Origin: CAWAQA01 sp963784065
GTDB lineage: Bacteria > Acidobacteriota > Vicinamibacteria > Vicinamibacterales > UBA2999
Assembly (NCBI GenBank): GCA_963784065.1
Contig: CAWAQA010000004.1
Location: 62,001 to 126,000, forward strand
Length of the DNA: 64,000 nucleotides
Reading direction: 5' to 3'
Notes under the pieces: model-generated
The model's input: the letters and a program-made list of their open reading frames with translations, nothing else
The model's database searches: none
What the model was told of the DNA's origin: nothing
Position numbers and translations under genes: made by a program
In this document: piece after piece, positions 27,173 to 37,569 of the stretch
Layout of the letters: each line of letters opens with the position of its first letter
Position numbering within the stretch: the first letter of the stretch is position 1

Positions 27173-29709
27173 CCTTCGTTCTCCGGATGGCGATGCGGGA
27201 GATCCGTGCCTCATGGAGGCGGCTGCTCTTCTTCTTTGTCTGCATCGCGATCGGTGTGGCATCCATCGTGGCCATCCGATCCGTGATCCAGAGCGTGCGC
27301 GGCGCCCTCAGCCGCGAGGCGCGTTTTCTCCTCGCCGCGGATATGCGGGTGCAGTCGAACAACCCGCTCACGCCGGCCGTGCGCCAGCGGCTCGAACGCG
27401 AGCAGCGCGCCGGACGCATCACCTCCCAATCCGAGGCCATCGAGATCGAGACGATGCTGCGGCCCATCGGCCGGCCGGGGCTGAAGATGGTGGAGCTGTA
27501 CGCCGTCCAGCCGCAGTTTCCGCTGCAGGGCAGCATGACGCTTCGCGACGGCGTTCCGTACTCGCACGAACTGCTACGCAACCATGGCACGCTCGTCCGG
27601 CCGGAACTGCTGGCGCAGCTCGATCTTCGCGTCGGCGACGAAGTCCTCATCGGCACGCAGACCTTTGAGATTCGCGGCGTGGTGGCATCGGAGCCGGGGC
27701 GGAGGATGGGCGTGTTCACGCTGGGCCCGCGCATCTTCATCGACCATGCGGACCTGCCGAGCACGGGCCTTCTCACGTTCGGCGCCCGGGCCGATTTCGA
27801 GATGCTCCTCCGCGTGCCGGACCCGGTCGCTCGACGAGCTCAGCCGGGACTCTGAACCCGGCGTTCGTCAACGAGTTCGTCAGCGTCCGCAACTACAGGC
27901 GCAGCCAGGATCGGATGGGAGAGAACCTGACGCGCACGGAGAACTACCTGAGCCTGGTCGGACTCGTCGTGCTGATTCTCGGCGGGATCGGCGTCTCCAG
28001 CGTCACGCGCGATATTCGTCCAGCAGAAGGTGCGCAGCATCGCGATCCTGAAGTGCGTGGGGACGACGTCGCATCAGGTGCTTGGCGTGTACCTGACGCA
28101 GGTGCTGCTGCTCGGCCTGGCCGGAAGCCTGCTCGGGGTGGTGATTGCGGCCGCGGCGATTGCGGCGATTCCGGCGCTGGCCGGCGACCTCGCGCAGATG
28201 CTGCAGGTCGAGTACGGGCTGACCGCGGGCGCCGTGGCGCAGGGCCTTGCCGTGGGGCTTCTCGTGTCGTTGCTGTTCTCGCTCGTGCCGCTGCTCGAGG
28301 TGCGGCACGTCAAGCCGTCGCTGCTGCTGCGTCAGGACATCCCGCCGCAGCCGACGTTCGACTGGCTGAAATGGAGCGTCACCGGCGCCGTGGCCGGCTC
28401 GCTCGTCGCCGTGGCGTCGTGGCAGGCGGGGTCCGTCGAGGTCGGCCTGCTGCTCTCGGGCGGGTTCGTGGCCGTCGCGTTCGTGCTCCACCTCGCGGGC
28501 GTCGCGCTCGTGCGCGCCGTGCAGCCGCTGCGCTACGCGCGTTCGTTCGCGCTGCGGCAGGCGGTCCTGCACATCGCGCGGCCCGGCAATCAGACGCGGG
28601 TCATCCTCCTCGCCGTCGGCCTCGGCACGTTCTTCATCCTCGGTGTTCGGAGCCTGCAGGCGAACCTGCTCCGCGACTTCTCCGTCCAGGTGGGCGAGGA
28701 CGCGCCGGACATGTTCCTCATGGACATCCAGCCCAACCAGCGCGAGGGTGTGATGTCCCTGCTCGATCGCGAGAACGGGGAGGATCCCGCGCCCCGGGTC
28801 ATCCCCGTTCTCCGCGCACGCATTGTCGGCGTCCGCGGCCGCGAGGTGAATCTCGAAAGCTACGAGGAGGTGCGCGGCAGGGGCGGCCTGTCGCGCGAGT
28901 TCACGATCACCTATCGGCCGCACATGGAGGCGAACGAGGAACTGGTCGAGGGCACGTGGTGGGACGAGACGCCGGTGCAGGGCGGCCAGGCGGAGGTGTC
29001 GATCGAGGAGAGCCTGCAGCGGCGCTTCGCGATCCAGATTGGCGACGAGATGCGCTTCGACGTGCTCGGCCGCATCGTGACCGCGCGCGTCACGAGCTTC
29101 CGCGAAGTGGACTTTCGCGACTTTCGCGCCGGCGGATTCATGATCGTGTTCCGGCCGGGGACATTCGAGAATGCGCCGCATACCTACATCGCGTCGGTCA
29201 GAGCGCCGCGCGACGCGAACACGCGCGCCCTGATGCAGCGTGCCGTCGTCAACGATTATCCCAACGTCTCGGTGATCGATCTCCGCGAGGTGCTCGACAC
29301 GATTCAGAGCGTGGTCAACAACGTCACGCTGGCTGTGACCGTGGTCGGCGGGCTGGTGCTCTTCAGCGGCAGCCTGATCCTGATTGGCGCCGTGTCGATG
29401 ACGAAGTTCCGTCGCGTCTACGAGGCAGCGATCCTCAAGACGCTCGGCGCCAGCAGCCGTCTGATCGCGACGATGTTGCTTCTCGAATACGGAGTACTCG
29501 GCGCGATTGCCGGCACCGTCGGCAGCCTGGGAGCGATCGCGCTGAGCTGGGCGGTAGCCCGTTTTGCGCTGGAACTGGACTGGGAAGCCACGCCATTCAT
29601 CACGCTGACCGGGATCGTCGCGACCGCAATATTCGTCGCCGCGATTGGCGTGCTGGCGAGCCTGGATGTGCTTCGGCACAAGCCGCTTGCGACGCTCCGC
29701 GCTGAATAG
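27169..29709 (+). CDS. ABC permease, YbbP/FtsX-domain type, two frame breaks
   Basis: About 846 residues. The N-terminus (FVLRMAMREIRASWRRLLFFF) gives the first helix, followed by a periplasmic domain. Shifts near 27828 and 28012 restore LSLVGLVVLILGGIGVSS and QQKVRSIAILKCVGTTSHQVLGV, the first FtsX core. A second set of helices and periplasmic domain ends with SMTKFRRVYEAAILKTLGASSRLI and a last helix pair. Two FtsX domains in one chain are typical of YbbP. It pairs with the ATPase at 26492. Neighbourhood with a TesA-like esterase points to envelope lipid or lipoprotein handling; the substrate is unknown. Confidence 0.85.
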
Positions 29710-29784
29710 AGACGGCGCTATGGACGTGCTAAGATTCCTTTTTGCCCGCCCTGAAAGGGCGACGACCGGGAGCAATACAGTCGC

Positions 29785-30123
29785 ATGGACATGGCGAACT
29801 ATCGGGACGCGCTGATCCAGAAGCGCGGCGAGTTGCTGGGGGGCACAGGAGCAAAGCCACTTCAGTGGACGATGGAGAACAACTCCGGACGCCAGGGAGA
29901 CATGGCCGACCAGGCCAGCGGCAACAACGAAGTCCATATTCAGCTCAAACTGAAGCAGACCGACGCCAAGATCCTGCAGGCCATCGAAGAGGCACTGCAC
30001 CGGATCGATCAGGGTATCTACGGCATCTGCCGCGACTGCGGCGAGCCGATTGCCGAGCCGCGCTTGCGGGCGATTCCATGGACCCGCGTCTGCATCACCT
30101 GCAAGGAAAAACAGAAGGCGTAG
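29785..30123 (+). CDS. DksA/TraR-type zinc-finger protein
   Basis: A 112-aa protein with an N-terminal coiled coil and a C-terminal four-cysteine zinc finger (C-R-D-C-G ... C-I-T-C-K). DksA-type proteins bind the RNA polymerase secondary channel and tune transcription, often with ppGpp. The coiled-coil tip DxxDxA motif reads GDMADQAS, close to the active form. It has a weak ribosome-binding site and follows the YbbP-like gene by 75 bases. Length is shorter than E. coli DksA (151 aa), as in many DksA-like proteins. Confidence 0.85.
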   Translation: MDMANYRDALIQKRGELLGGTGAKPLQWTMENNSGRQGDMADQASGNNEVHIQLKLKQTDAKILQAIEEALHRIDQGIYGICRDCGEPIAEPRLRAIPWTRVCITCKEKQKA

Positions 30124-30130
30124 CGACCAC

Positions 30131-30637
30131 GTGAAGCACGGAGAAATGCAGAAGCTACTCACCGATTTCGCGGCCGATCGCCTGGCGTTGCTGCATCGCC
30201 ATGAGGCCGGCGCCCGCACGGTGACTCATTACGATTTCAACAACACCTACCAATACGTCATCAACCGCGAAGAGACCCACCTGTCGTGGCTGCAGAACGC
30301 GCTCGCGGACTTCGGCACGCCGCTGCCCGGCCCGTCCGAGGCGCTGACGGTGCCGTCGATCGTGAAGGCGGGAAAGAAGGTGGAGCCCGGCGCGTTCAGG
30401 AACATCCTCGAGGACGACGCGGTTCATCTCGGCGCCTTCGTGGAGAAGTGGCGGCCGCGTGTGTCGCATATGACGCATGCGCGTCACCGCAACATGCTCG
30501 ACGTCATCTTCGGCGAATCGCTCGAGCACAAGCGCCTGTTCGACCAGGCGGCCTCGGGATTCGAGGATCTGCTCGGCCGGCGCACGGGAGGTGTGGCCCG
30601 GCAAGGGGCCGTGCTGCCGACCCGATGGATGGAATGA
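30131..30637 (+). CDS. Ferritin-like four-helix protein (tentative)
   Basis: A 168-aa protein from GTG 30131; ATG 30146 is an alternative. It is all-helical, with an E-x-x-H set (NREETHLSWLQ), a second acidic cluster (LEDDAVHLG) and a late E-x-x-x-H (GESLEHKRLF), a spacing that recalls ferritin-like diiron or rubrerythrin-type bundles. The C-terminal tail is basic and probably disordered. It follows the DksA-like gene by 7 bases. The fold is inferred from the helix and ligand pattern only, and metal binding is not certain. Confidence 0.5.
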   Translation: MKHGEMQKLLTDFAADRLALLHRHEAGARTVTHYDFNNTYQYVINREETHLSWLQNALADFGTPLPGPSEALTVPSIVKAGKKVEPGAFRNILEDDAVHLGAFVEKWRPRVSHMTHARHRNMLDVIFGESLEHKRLFDQAASGFEDLLGRRTGGVARQGAVLPTRWME

Positions 30638-30711
30638 ACGACGCGCACCGCACCAAGCCACCAACAGAAGCCACGCAGCACGAGTGCACACACACCGGCC
30701 TTCGTTGAGTT

Positions 30712-31173
30712 TTGACTCTCGAGCCAGTCGCTATCGCGCTTGGCAGCAACCTGGGTGACCGCGAGCGCAACTTGCGCGACGCGGTTGATGCGCTCCGCGA
30801 GGTCCTGATCGATCTCCGCGTCTCCTCGTTCCACGACACCACGCCGGTCGGTGTTGGCCCGCAGCCGCGATTTCTGAACGGCGTCGTCGTCGGCGAGACG
30901 TCACTCGACCCGCGGGCGCTCCTGACGCGACTGCTCGATATCGAGCGGCGGTTCGGACGCGAGCGGCCGCACCCCGGCGCGGCGCGCACGCTCGATCTCG
31001 ACCTCATCATGTACGGTGACGCCGTGCTCAGCGAGCGCGATCTCACGGTTCCGCACCCCAGGTTCCGCGAGCGGGCGTTCGTGCTCGCGCCGTTCGCCGA
31101 GATTGCGCCCGAGTGGCGTGATCCAGGCACGGGCTTGACCGTCGCCCAATTGCTCGCCGCCCTCCGCGGATGA
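30712..31173 (+). CDS. folK: 2-amino-4-hydroxy-6-hydroxymethyldihydropteridine pyrophosphokinase
   Basis: A 153-aa protein with a TTG start (30712). IALGSNLGDR at the N-terminus, FLNGVV, and RPHPGAARTLDLDLIMYGD with the two Mg-binding aspartates identify HPPK. It transfers pyrophosphate from ATP to the pterin in folate biosynthesis. VPHPRFRERAFVLAPFAEI completes the family pattern. The frame is intact. No other folate genes are beside it. It converges on the RND operon, with a very long hairpin in between. Confidence 0.93.
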   Translation: MTLEPVAIALGSNLGDRERNLRDAVDALREVLIDLRVSSFHDTTPVGVGPQPRFLNGVVVGETSLDPRALLTRLLDIERRFGRERPHPGAARTLDLDLIMYGDAVLSERDLTVPHPRFRERAFVLAPFAEIAPEWRDPGTGLTVAQLLAALRG

Positions 31174-31230
31174 CACGCGGCGTGTGACGGCCAGGCTTCG
31201 TATGCCAATGCGCGCGAGGCAGGATGCGTA

Positions 31231-31279
31231 CAGCAGAACGGCCGCCGGCGCCATGTGGCGCGCGGCGGCCGTGCTGCTG
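31231..31279. terminator. Very long hairpin between convergent folK and RND operon
   Basis: Paired arms are CAGCAG / CTGCTG (31231-31236, 31274-31279), then ACGGCCGCCG / CGGCGGCCGT (31238-31247, 31263-31272), then GCGCCA / TGGCGC (31248-31253, 31256-31261) around TG, with one A-G mismatch and one bulged G. That is 22 base pairs in 49 bases. It has no T-tract, but it is placed as a bidirectional terminator. Confidence 0.7.
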
Positions 31280-31298
31280 ATCAGGCGATCGCCGGCGG

Positions 31299-34200
31299 TC
31301 AGTGCGACGCGGCTGGCTCCTCGCGGCGGCGGAACATGCCGCTGACACCCTCCTCGAAGAGCGTATAGACGACCGGCACGAGCACCAGCGTCACCATCGT
31401 CGAGGCGAGCAGCCCGCCGATGACGACGCGGGCCAGCGGCGCCTGCAGCTCGCCGCCCTCACCGACGCCGATCGCCATGGGCACGAGGCCGAGCATCGTC
31501 GCGATCGACGTCATGAGGATGGGGCGCAGGCGCGTGCGGCCGCCGACTTCGACCGCCTGGCGCAGCGGCATGCCGTCGCGATGGCGCAGCGTGTTGATGT
31601 AGTCCACCAGCAGGATCGCGTTGCTGACGACAATCCCGGCCAGCATGATTACGCCGATGTAGGCCTGCATGCTGAACGGCGTGTCCGTGAGCAGCAGTCC
31701 GCCGACGACGCCGATCGCCGCGACCGGGATGGAGAACATGATGATGAACGGGTCGCGCAGCGACTCGTACTGCGACGCCATGACCGCGTAGACCAGGATG
31801 ATGGCGAGGACGAGCACGAGCTGGAGCTGCTGGAACGACTTCGCCTGCTCTTCCACCTCGGCGCCGAAGCCGACGGAGAAGTCGGGCGGCACGCGGATCT
31901 GGCCGAGGCGCGACTGCACGGCCTCGACCGCGTCGCTCATCGTCGTTTCCGGCTCGGCGTTCACGCGCGTGATGCGCTCCATGTTCTTGCGATCGACCTG
32001 GACCGGACCGGATTCGCGGTCGACGGCGAGGAGGTTGCGGGCAGGCACGACCTGGCCCCCGGGCGTGCTCACCAGCACGTCGCCGATGTCCGAGATCGCG
32101 CGGCGATCCTCTTCCCGCAGCCGGACCACGATCGGGTACTCGTAGCCGCGCTCACGGTACTGCGCGGCCTGCGTGCCCTGGACGTTGGTCTGGATCGTAT
32201 TGGCGACGCTCTGCACGCTCATGCCGAGCATCGCGGCTTTCGGCCGGTCGACGCGAATCGCAATTTCAGGCCGGCCCTCTTCGCGGGCGAGGCGCACGTC
32301 GGCGATCCCGGGCGTATTCGCCATCACGTCGCGGGCCTCGCGCGCGATCCGGTTGGCGTCGGCGAGCTCGTGGCCGCGAATCTCGAGCGACAGACGGCTG
32401 TCGTCTCCGCCGCCGAGCAGACGGTTGAGCGCGAAGTTGCCGCCGGCCGGTTGTGCACGCACGACGACGCCGGGCAGCCCCGACAGGCGGCGCCGCAGGT
32501 CCTGCGCGATCTCGTCATTGGTGCGCGTGCGCTCGTCGCGCGGGACCAGCCGGATGTTGATCTGGCCACGATGGCTGCCGTTGCCGCCGCCGAAACCGCC
32601 GCCGCCGCCGCCACCGCCGTTGCTGAGGAGCGTCACCGCCTCTGGCACGGACTCCCTGATCATTTCCTCGAGCCGGATCAACACGGCTTCCGTTCGCTCT
32701 ACGCGCGTGCCGACGGCGAGCTCGGCGTTGACGTTGACCTCGCCTTCGTCGGTCTGCGGCAGCAGCTCGATACCCACCAGGGGGAAGAGCAGGATGGCGG
32801 CGACGACCAGAACGGCCGCTCCGGCGATCACCGTGGGCCGGTGGGCGAGGGCGAGGTGAATGAGCTTGCGATACCCCTCATCCATGTGCTCGAGCGTCCG
32901 TTCGCTGGCGCGGAAGAAGCGCGCCATGAGACCGGTGGCTTCCGCTTCCTCGGACGGCGTGTGCAGCCAGCGCGAGCAGAGCACCGGCACGATCGTGACC
33001 GCCACGAACAGCGACATCGCCAGCGAGAACATGACGACGACGGAGAGCTGGGTGAAAAGGATGCTCGACGTGCCCGAGAGGAAGAGCAGCGGGATGAAGA
33101 CCGCGATGTGCGTCAGCGTGGAGGCGAGGATCGCGGACCAGACTTCCTCGCTGCCGTCGATGGCCGCGGTCATCCGGTCCTTGCCCATGTGCAGGTGCCG
33201 GTGCGTGTTCTCGAGCACCACGATGGCGGCGTCCACGATCATGCCGATGCCGAGCGCCAGGCCGCCGAACGTCATCGTGTTCAGCGTGAAGCCGCCGAAG
33301 TAGAGCAGCGCGAAGGTGCCGATCACCGACACCGGAATCGACGTGCTGACGATGAGCGTCGACCGGAAGTCGCGCAGGAACGCGAAGATGATCAGGACCA
33401 CGAGGCCGCCGCCGACGAGCGCGTGCTCCTGGACGTTGTGAATGGCCTGCTCGATGAAGCGCGAGGAGTCCTGGCTGACGAGCACGCGAATGCCGGGCAC
33501 TTCGCGGTTGATGCGTTCGACCTCGGCCTTGATGCCCTGCGCAACGGCGACCGTGTTCTCACCCGACTGCTTGTTCACCTGCATGCGGATGCCCGGCCGC
33601 CCGTCGATGCGCATGAACTGGCGGCGATCTTCGGCGCCGTCCCGCACCTCGGCGAGGTCGCGCAGGTACACCGGCACGCCCTCCCGCGTCATGACGACGA
33701 GGTTGCGGATGTCGTCGAGGCTGGTGAACTGGCCCTGGCTGCGCACCAGGTAGGTGGCGTCGCCCTGGTTGACCTCGCCGAGCGGCAGGTTTTCGTTCTC
33801 CTGGCGCAGGAGCTGGACCACGCGGTCAACCGAGAGGTTGAGCGCGGTAATTTTCTCCTTCGAGAGCTCGACGTGAATCTGCCGCCGCAGGCCGCCGTTG
33901 ACGGTGACCGCAGCCACGCCGGCGACGCGCTCGAGCCGGGGTGAGAGCTCGTTCTGCGCGAGCTCGCGCAGCGTCACCGGATCGAAGTCGCCTTCGACCG
34001 CGAGCTGGATGATCGGCATCGCGTTGGAGTCGGCCTTGTAGATGGTCGGCGGTTCCGCGTTCTCGGGAAGGCGGCCGCGCACGCGGTCGATGCGCGTGCG
34101 AACTTCATCCACGGCCTCGGACATGTCGGTGCCGAAGGCGAAGTTGAGCCGGATGCGGCTGGAGCCTTCCTGCGAGGAGGATTCGACCCGCTCGAGCCCG

Positions 34201-34424
34201 GCCACAGCGCTGACGGTCTGCTCCAGTGGCCGCGTGACGATCTCCTCCATCTCCAGCGGGCCGACGCCAGGATAGTTGACGTTCACGGAAATCGTCGGCT
34301 GCTGGAACTCCGGCATGAGGTCCACCGGCAGCCGCGTCAGCGAGATGGCGCCGAGCAGCACCAGGATGCCGCTGATCATGAACATCGTGACCGGACGCTG
34401 AATCGCAAGGCGAGGAATGCTCAT
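31299..34424 (-). CDS. RND efflux transporter, inner-membrane pump
   Basis: A 1041-aa intact frame with the 12-helix, two-porter-loop organisation of AcrB-type pumps. The N-terminus SIPRLAIQRPVTMFMISGILVLLGAISL and the FQQPTISV region are typical. The proton-relay segment reads GMIVDAAIVVLEN, with a single aspartate where AcrB has two, as in CusA. A glycine run (about residues 605-615) lies in the second periplasmic region. It should export drugs, solvents or metals with the adaptor and TolC-like proteins encoded just upstream; the substrate is undefined. It is the last gene of the operon, 30 bases after the adaptor stop. Confidence 0.93.
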   Translation of the reverse strand: MSIPRLAIQRPVTMFMISGILVLLGAISLTRLPVDLMPEFQQPTISVNVNYPGVGPLEMEEIVTRPLEQTVSAVAGLERVESSSQEGSSRIRLNFAFGTDMSEAVDEVRTRIDRVRGRLPENAEPPTIYKADSNAMPIIQLAVEGDFDPVTLRELAQNELSPRLERVAGVAAVTVNGGLRRQIHVELSKEKITALNLSVDRVVQLLRQENENLPLGEVNQGDATYLVRSQGQFTSLDDIRNLVVMTREGVPVYLRDLAEVRDGAEDRRQFMRIDGRPGIRMQVNKQSGENTVAVAQGIKAEVERINREVPGIRVLVSQDSSRFIEQAIHNVQEHALVGGGLVVLIIFAFLRDFRSTLIVSTSIPVSVIGTFALLYFGGFTLNTMTFGGLALGIGMIVDAAIVVLENTHRHLHMGKDRMTAAIDGSEEVWSAILASTLTHIAVFIPLLFLSGTSSILFTQLSVVVMFSLAMSLFVAVTIVPVLCSRWLHTPSEEAEATGLMARFFRASERTLEHMDEGYRKLIHLALAHRPTVIAGAAVLVVAAILLFPLVGIELLPQTDEGEVNVNAELAVGTRVERTEAVLIRLEEMIRESVPEAVTLLSNGGGGGGGGFGGGNGSHRGQINIRLVPRDERTRTNDEIAQDLRRRLSGLPGVVVRAQPAGGNFALNRLLGGGDDSRLSLEIRGHELADANRIAREARDVMANTPGIADVRLAREEGRPEIAIRVDRPKAAMLGMSVQSVANTIQTNVQGTQAAQYRERGYEYPIVVRLREEDRRAISDIGDVLVSTPGGQVVPARNLLAVDRESGPVQVDRKNMERITRVNAEPETTMSDAVEAVQSRLGQIRVPPDFSVGFGAEVEEQAKSFQQLQLVLVLAIILVYAVMASQYESLRDPFIIMFSIPVAAIGVVGGLLLTDTPFSMQAYIGVIMLAGIVVSNAILLVDYINTLRHRDGMPLRQAVEVGGRTRLRPILMTSIATMLGLVPMAIGVGEGGELQAPLARVVIGGLLASTMVTLVLVPVVYTLFEEGVSGMFRRREEPAASH

Positions 34425-34454
34425 ATCAATACTCTGCGTTAGTCGTACGTGAGA

Positions 34455-35800
34455 CTACGGAACGCGTTCTACTGGCCCCCACGGCGGCCGCCGCCCTCGC
34501 GGCCGGGAAAACCTTCCCGTCCCCCCTGCGCCGAGCGGCCGCCGCTGCTGCGGGCTGCCGCCGCCGACGGCGCCGCCGCCGACGACGGCGCCGCCGCCTT
34601 CGCCCTCGAGCACGAAGCGATCGCCGTCACGCAGGGCCGCGGCGCCGGTGGTGACGACGCGGTCGCCCTCCGACAAGCCGCCGCGGATCTCGATGACTTC
34701 GTCGGCTTCGATGCCGACCTCGACGGGGCGAAACACGGCGGTGTTATCCGCTTGCGCCAGGAACACGCCGCGCTCGCCTCCGACGTCCACGAGCGAGTTG
34801 GTCGGGACGACCAGCGCGTCGGGACGCTCTTCCGTGGTGATGCCGACTCGCGCATACATGCCCGGCTTCAAGCGGAAGGTGGGATTCGTAATCTCGATTT
34901 CGATCGGGAAGGTGCGCGTGGCGGGGTCGAGCACCGGCGAGACGCGCGCGATGCGGCCGGTGAAGGTCTCCCCCGGAAACGCGTCGACCTCGACGTCCGT
35001 TGCGTCGCCGACTCCCACGATCTTGAGATCCTTCTCGACGACGTTGACGACGAGGCGGACGCGGCTGATGTCGACCACGTCCACGACCGGGGCGTTCTGC
35101 GACGCGAAGGCGCCGGGGTCGGCCGCACGGCGCGACACGAAACCGTTGACCGGCGAAATGATCACCGTGTTGGTCATGTTGACGCGCAGCTCCTCGAGCC
35201 GCGCGCTGGACTGGCTGTTCTGCGCGCGCGCGAGGTCCAGCGCCGCCTCCGCCGACTGGTACCGCGCCTCGTTGTCGTCCAGCGTCTGCTTCGGCAGCAG
35301 CTGCCGCTCGTAAAGGCTGCGGGAGCGCTCGACGTTCGTCCGCGCCAGCTGCAGGTCCGCTTCGCGCTGGCGAATGGTGGCGCTCGCCACCTGCATCGCG
35401 GCTTCCGCCTGCCGGATCTGCTCCTGCAGTTCCTGGTCTTCGATCTTGGCAATCCGCTGGCCGCGGGTGACGCGGTCGCCTAGCTGCACGTAGACCTGCT
35501 CGAGGCGTCCCGCCGCGCGCGGCGTGACGGAGACGGTGGTATCGCCAATCAGGTTGCCGACGACCGTGAGCTCCTGCTTGACCGCATCGCGACGCGCCAC
35601 CGCAACCTCGACGGTCAACGGGCCGCCGAACCCGCCGCGTCCGCCCCGGCCACCTTCGCCCGGCCGCCTTGCGCGGCGCCGGCACCGTTCGCCGCCTGCT
35701 GATCGGCTGCCTGCGCCGACTCCCGGCTGAACATGCCGGAGTAGAACGCCGCGCCGGCGAGCAGAACAACGGCGATCACGACAATCACAAGCTTCTTCAT
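34455..35800 (-). CDS. Periplasmic adaptor (membrane fusion) protein of RND system
   Basis: ATG 35800 starts MKKLVIVVIAVVLLAGAAFYSG, a membrane anchor or signal. A one-base shift near 35640 joins it to the adaptor body: a barrel-lipoyl half (VVGNLIGDTTVSVTPRAAGRLEQV), a long coiled-coil hairpin (about residues 100-190, rich in E, Q and A), the second lipoyl half (IISPVNGFVSRR) and a beta-barrel. The C-terminus is glycine/arginine-rich, and two frames give different tails (stops at 34455 and 34469), so a second shift is possible. It links the inner-membrane pump to the outer-membrane channel. Confidence 0.88.
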
Positions 35801-35846
35801 GAGATGAAAACGAGCCCGCTCCTCGGAAAATAAAAGCGCCGAAGTT

Positions 35847-37553
35847 CTAGTTCCCGCCACCACCGGCACCGGCCGCAATGGTGGTGATGCCTCCGCCGCG
35901 AGTGGCCGGCGCTTCCTGCACGCGCTGATAGTCAACGAGCGCCTGCCGGTAGTCGAGCAGCGCCCGGAGCGCCGAGTTCTGCGCCGTCGCGAGATCGCGC
36001 TGCGCCTGCACGACGAAGAAGTTCGTGGACAGGCCGACGTCGAAGCGGCTCTGTTCCGCCTCGAGCCGTGTCTGTGCGAGCATGCGCGCCGCGTCGGCGG
36101 CTTCGTACCGCTTCAAGCCGTTCTCGACCTGCAGCGCCGCGTTGGTGACGTCGGTCGCCACCTGCAGCTCCAGCGCGCGGAGCTGTGCGGCAGACTGGTT
36201 CCGCTGCACACGGCCGCGCGCGTACAGCGCGTCGGCGGCGCTCCCGCCGAGCGGGTAGCTGACGTTCAGCTGCACGTTCCACGTGGGATAGTCGCGGCCG
36301 GCCAGCGTGTTCCAGGCGTTGGAGTATCCACCGGGGATCGTGCCAATGACCGTGCTGCCGAGGCCGGAGCCCTGGCGGATGAACTGCGTGCCGCCGAGGC
36401 CCTGCATGCCGTAGTTGGCGAGCACGTCGACCGCGGGCAGCCGGTTGTTGTTCAGGAAGCGCAGCGTCACGTCGTTGCTGTCGAGCGTCTTGCGCGCCTG
36501 CGCGAGATCCGTGCGCATGTCGAGCGCCTTGCGCACAGCACCTTCGACGTCGAGCTGCTCGGGGGCGAATGTCGGACGATCCGTCGGGTTGATCGCCGCC
36601 CGCCAGAGCGGATCGTCGGTGCCGTTCACGATCATACGCTTGAGCTCGAGCTCCGACGTACGCCACGTGGCTTCGGCCTGCGCGACCGCCTGACGCCGGG
36701 TCGCGACCTCGGCTTCCGCCTGCACGACGTCGAGCGGCGCCATCGTGCCGACTTCCACGCGCGCGCGATTGTCGGCGACGAGCCGCTCGGCAAGATCGAG
36801 TGACCCGCGCGCCACCTCGAGTGCCTCCAGGCCGTAGACCAATTCCCAGTAGGTGTTGCGCACCCGCGACAGCGTCGTCGCGATCGTGCCGCGCAGCTGG
36901 ATCTCGGAGATGTCGCGGTTGATGGCGGTGACGCGGAGCTGCTGCCGCGTGTTGTCGATGCGGAAGCCGCGCAGCAGCGGCTGCGTCAACGCCGCATTGA
37001 AGTTCGACGTGAACGTCGGGTTGAAATTCGCGAAGATGTTCGACGTGACCTGCTTGTTGTTGTTGAACTGCAGCGAGACATCGCCGCCGCCCCACCGCAG
37101 CGCCTGCGCGATGCCGGCGTTATACGTGGTCGTGTCGTCCTGGACGATGGTGCCGCCATTCAGCTGGTTGGTCGGCGGCCGGACGAGAGCGCGCTGGCCG
37201 AACTGCGACGTCAGCGTCGGCCGGTAGGCCGCTTCCAGGCGCGCGATGTTCAGGTCGAAGGTCTGCGGGTTCAGGCGCTCGACGGCCAGCTCCAGGTTGC
37301 GCTCGAGGGCGCGGGCGGTGGCTTCGTCGAGCGTCAGGCTGACCACGGTGCCCGCGGCCGGGGGCGGCACCGTCGGGCGCGTCTGTTCCAGATCGGTACG
37401 CGCCGCGATGAACTGTTGCGCCGCGACTCGAGCGATTTCGTCGAGCCGGGCGCCCTCCTGGGGGGCCGTCGTTTGGGCCGACAGGCCGTCGGCGCCCAGC
37501 GAGACTACCAGAGCGAGGGTGGAGACTGTCGTACCGAAGGCAGACTTCTTCAT
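35847..37553 (-). CDS. TolC-family outer-membrane channel
   Basis: A 568-aa protein; ATG 37553 (MKKSAFGTTVSTLALVVSLGA) gives a signal peptide, and the longer frame upstream overlaps the preceding gene. Two repeats of the outer-membrane efflux protein domain are seen, each with a long helical stretch (LTLDEATARALERNLELAVERLN; LEAEQSRFDVGLSTNFFVVQAQRDL). It should form the trimeric exit duct for the pump encoded downstream. It ends in a glycine tail. It starts 16 bases after the Spy-like gene stop and ends 46 bases before the adaptor. Confidence 0.9.
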   Translation of the reverse strand: MKKSAFGTTVSTLALVVSLGADGLSAQTTAPQEGARLDEIARVAAQQFIAARTDLEQTRPTVPPPAAGTVVSLTLDEATARALERNLELAVERLNPQTFDLNIARLEAAYRPTLTSQFGQRALVRPPTNQLNGGTIVQDDTTTYNAGIAQALRWGGGDVSLQFNNNKQVTSNIFANFNPTFTSNFNAALTQPLLRGFRIDNTRQQLRVTAINRDISEIQLRGTIATTLSRVRNTYWELVYGLEALEVARGSLDLAERLVADNRARVEVGTMAPLDVVQAEAEVATRRQAVAQAEATWRTSELELKRMIVNGTDDPLWRAAINPTDRPTFAPEQLDVEGAVRKALDMRTDLAQARKTLDSNDVTLRFLNNNRLPAVDVLANYGMQGLGGTQFIRQGSGLGSTVIGTIPGGYSNAWNTLAGRDYPTWNVQLNVSYPLGGSAADALYARGRVQRNQSAAQLRALELQVATDVTNAALQVENGLKRYEAADAARMLAQTRLEAEQSRFDVGLSTNFFVVQAQRDLATAQNSALRALLDYRQALVDYQRVQEAPATRGGGITTIAAGAGGGGN

Positions 37554-37569
37554 GGTTCGTATCAGCGGG

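Noticed and set aside
31302..33944. 880-codon open frame on + opposite the RND pump
   Set aside because: It mirrors the real pump gene; its composition is dominated by H, R, D and A runs, it has no ribosome-binding site or family, and it is a product of high GC third positions.
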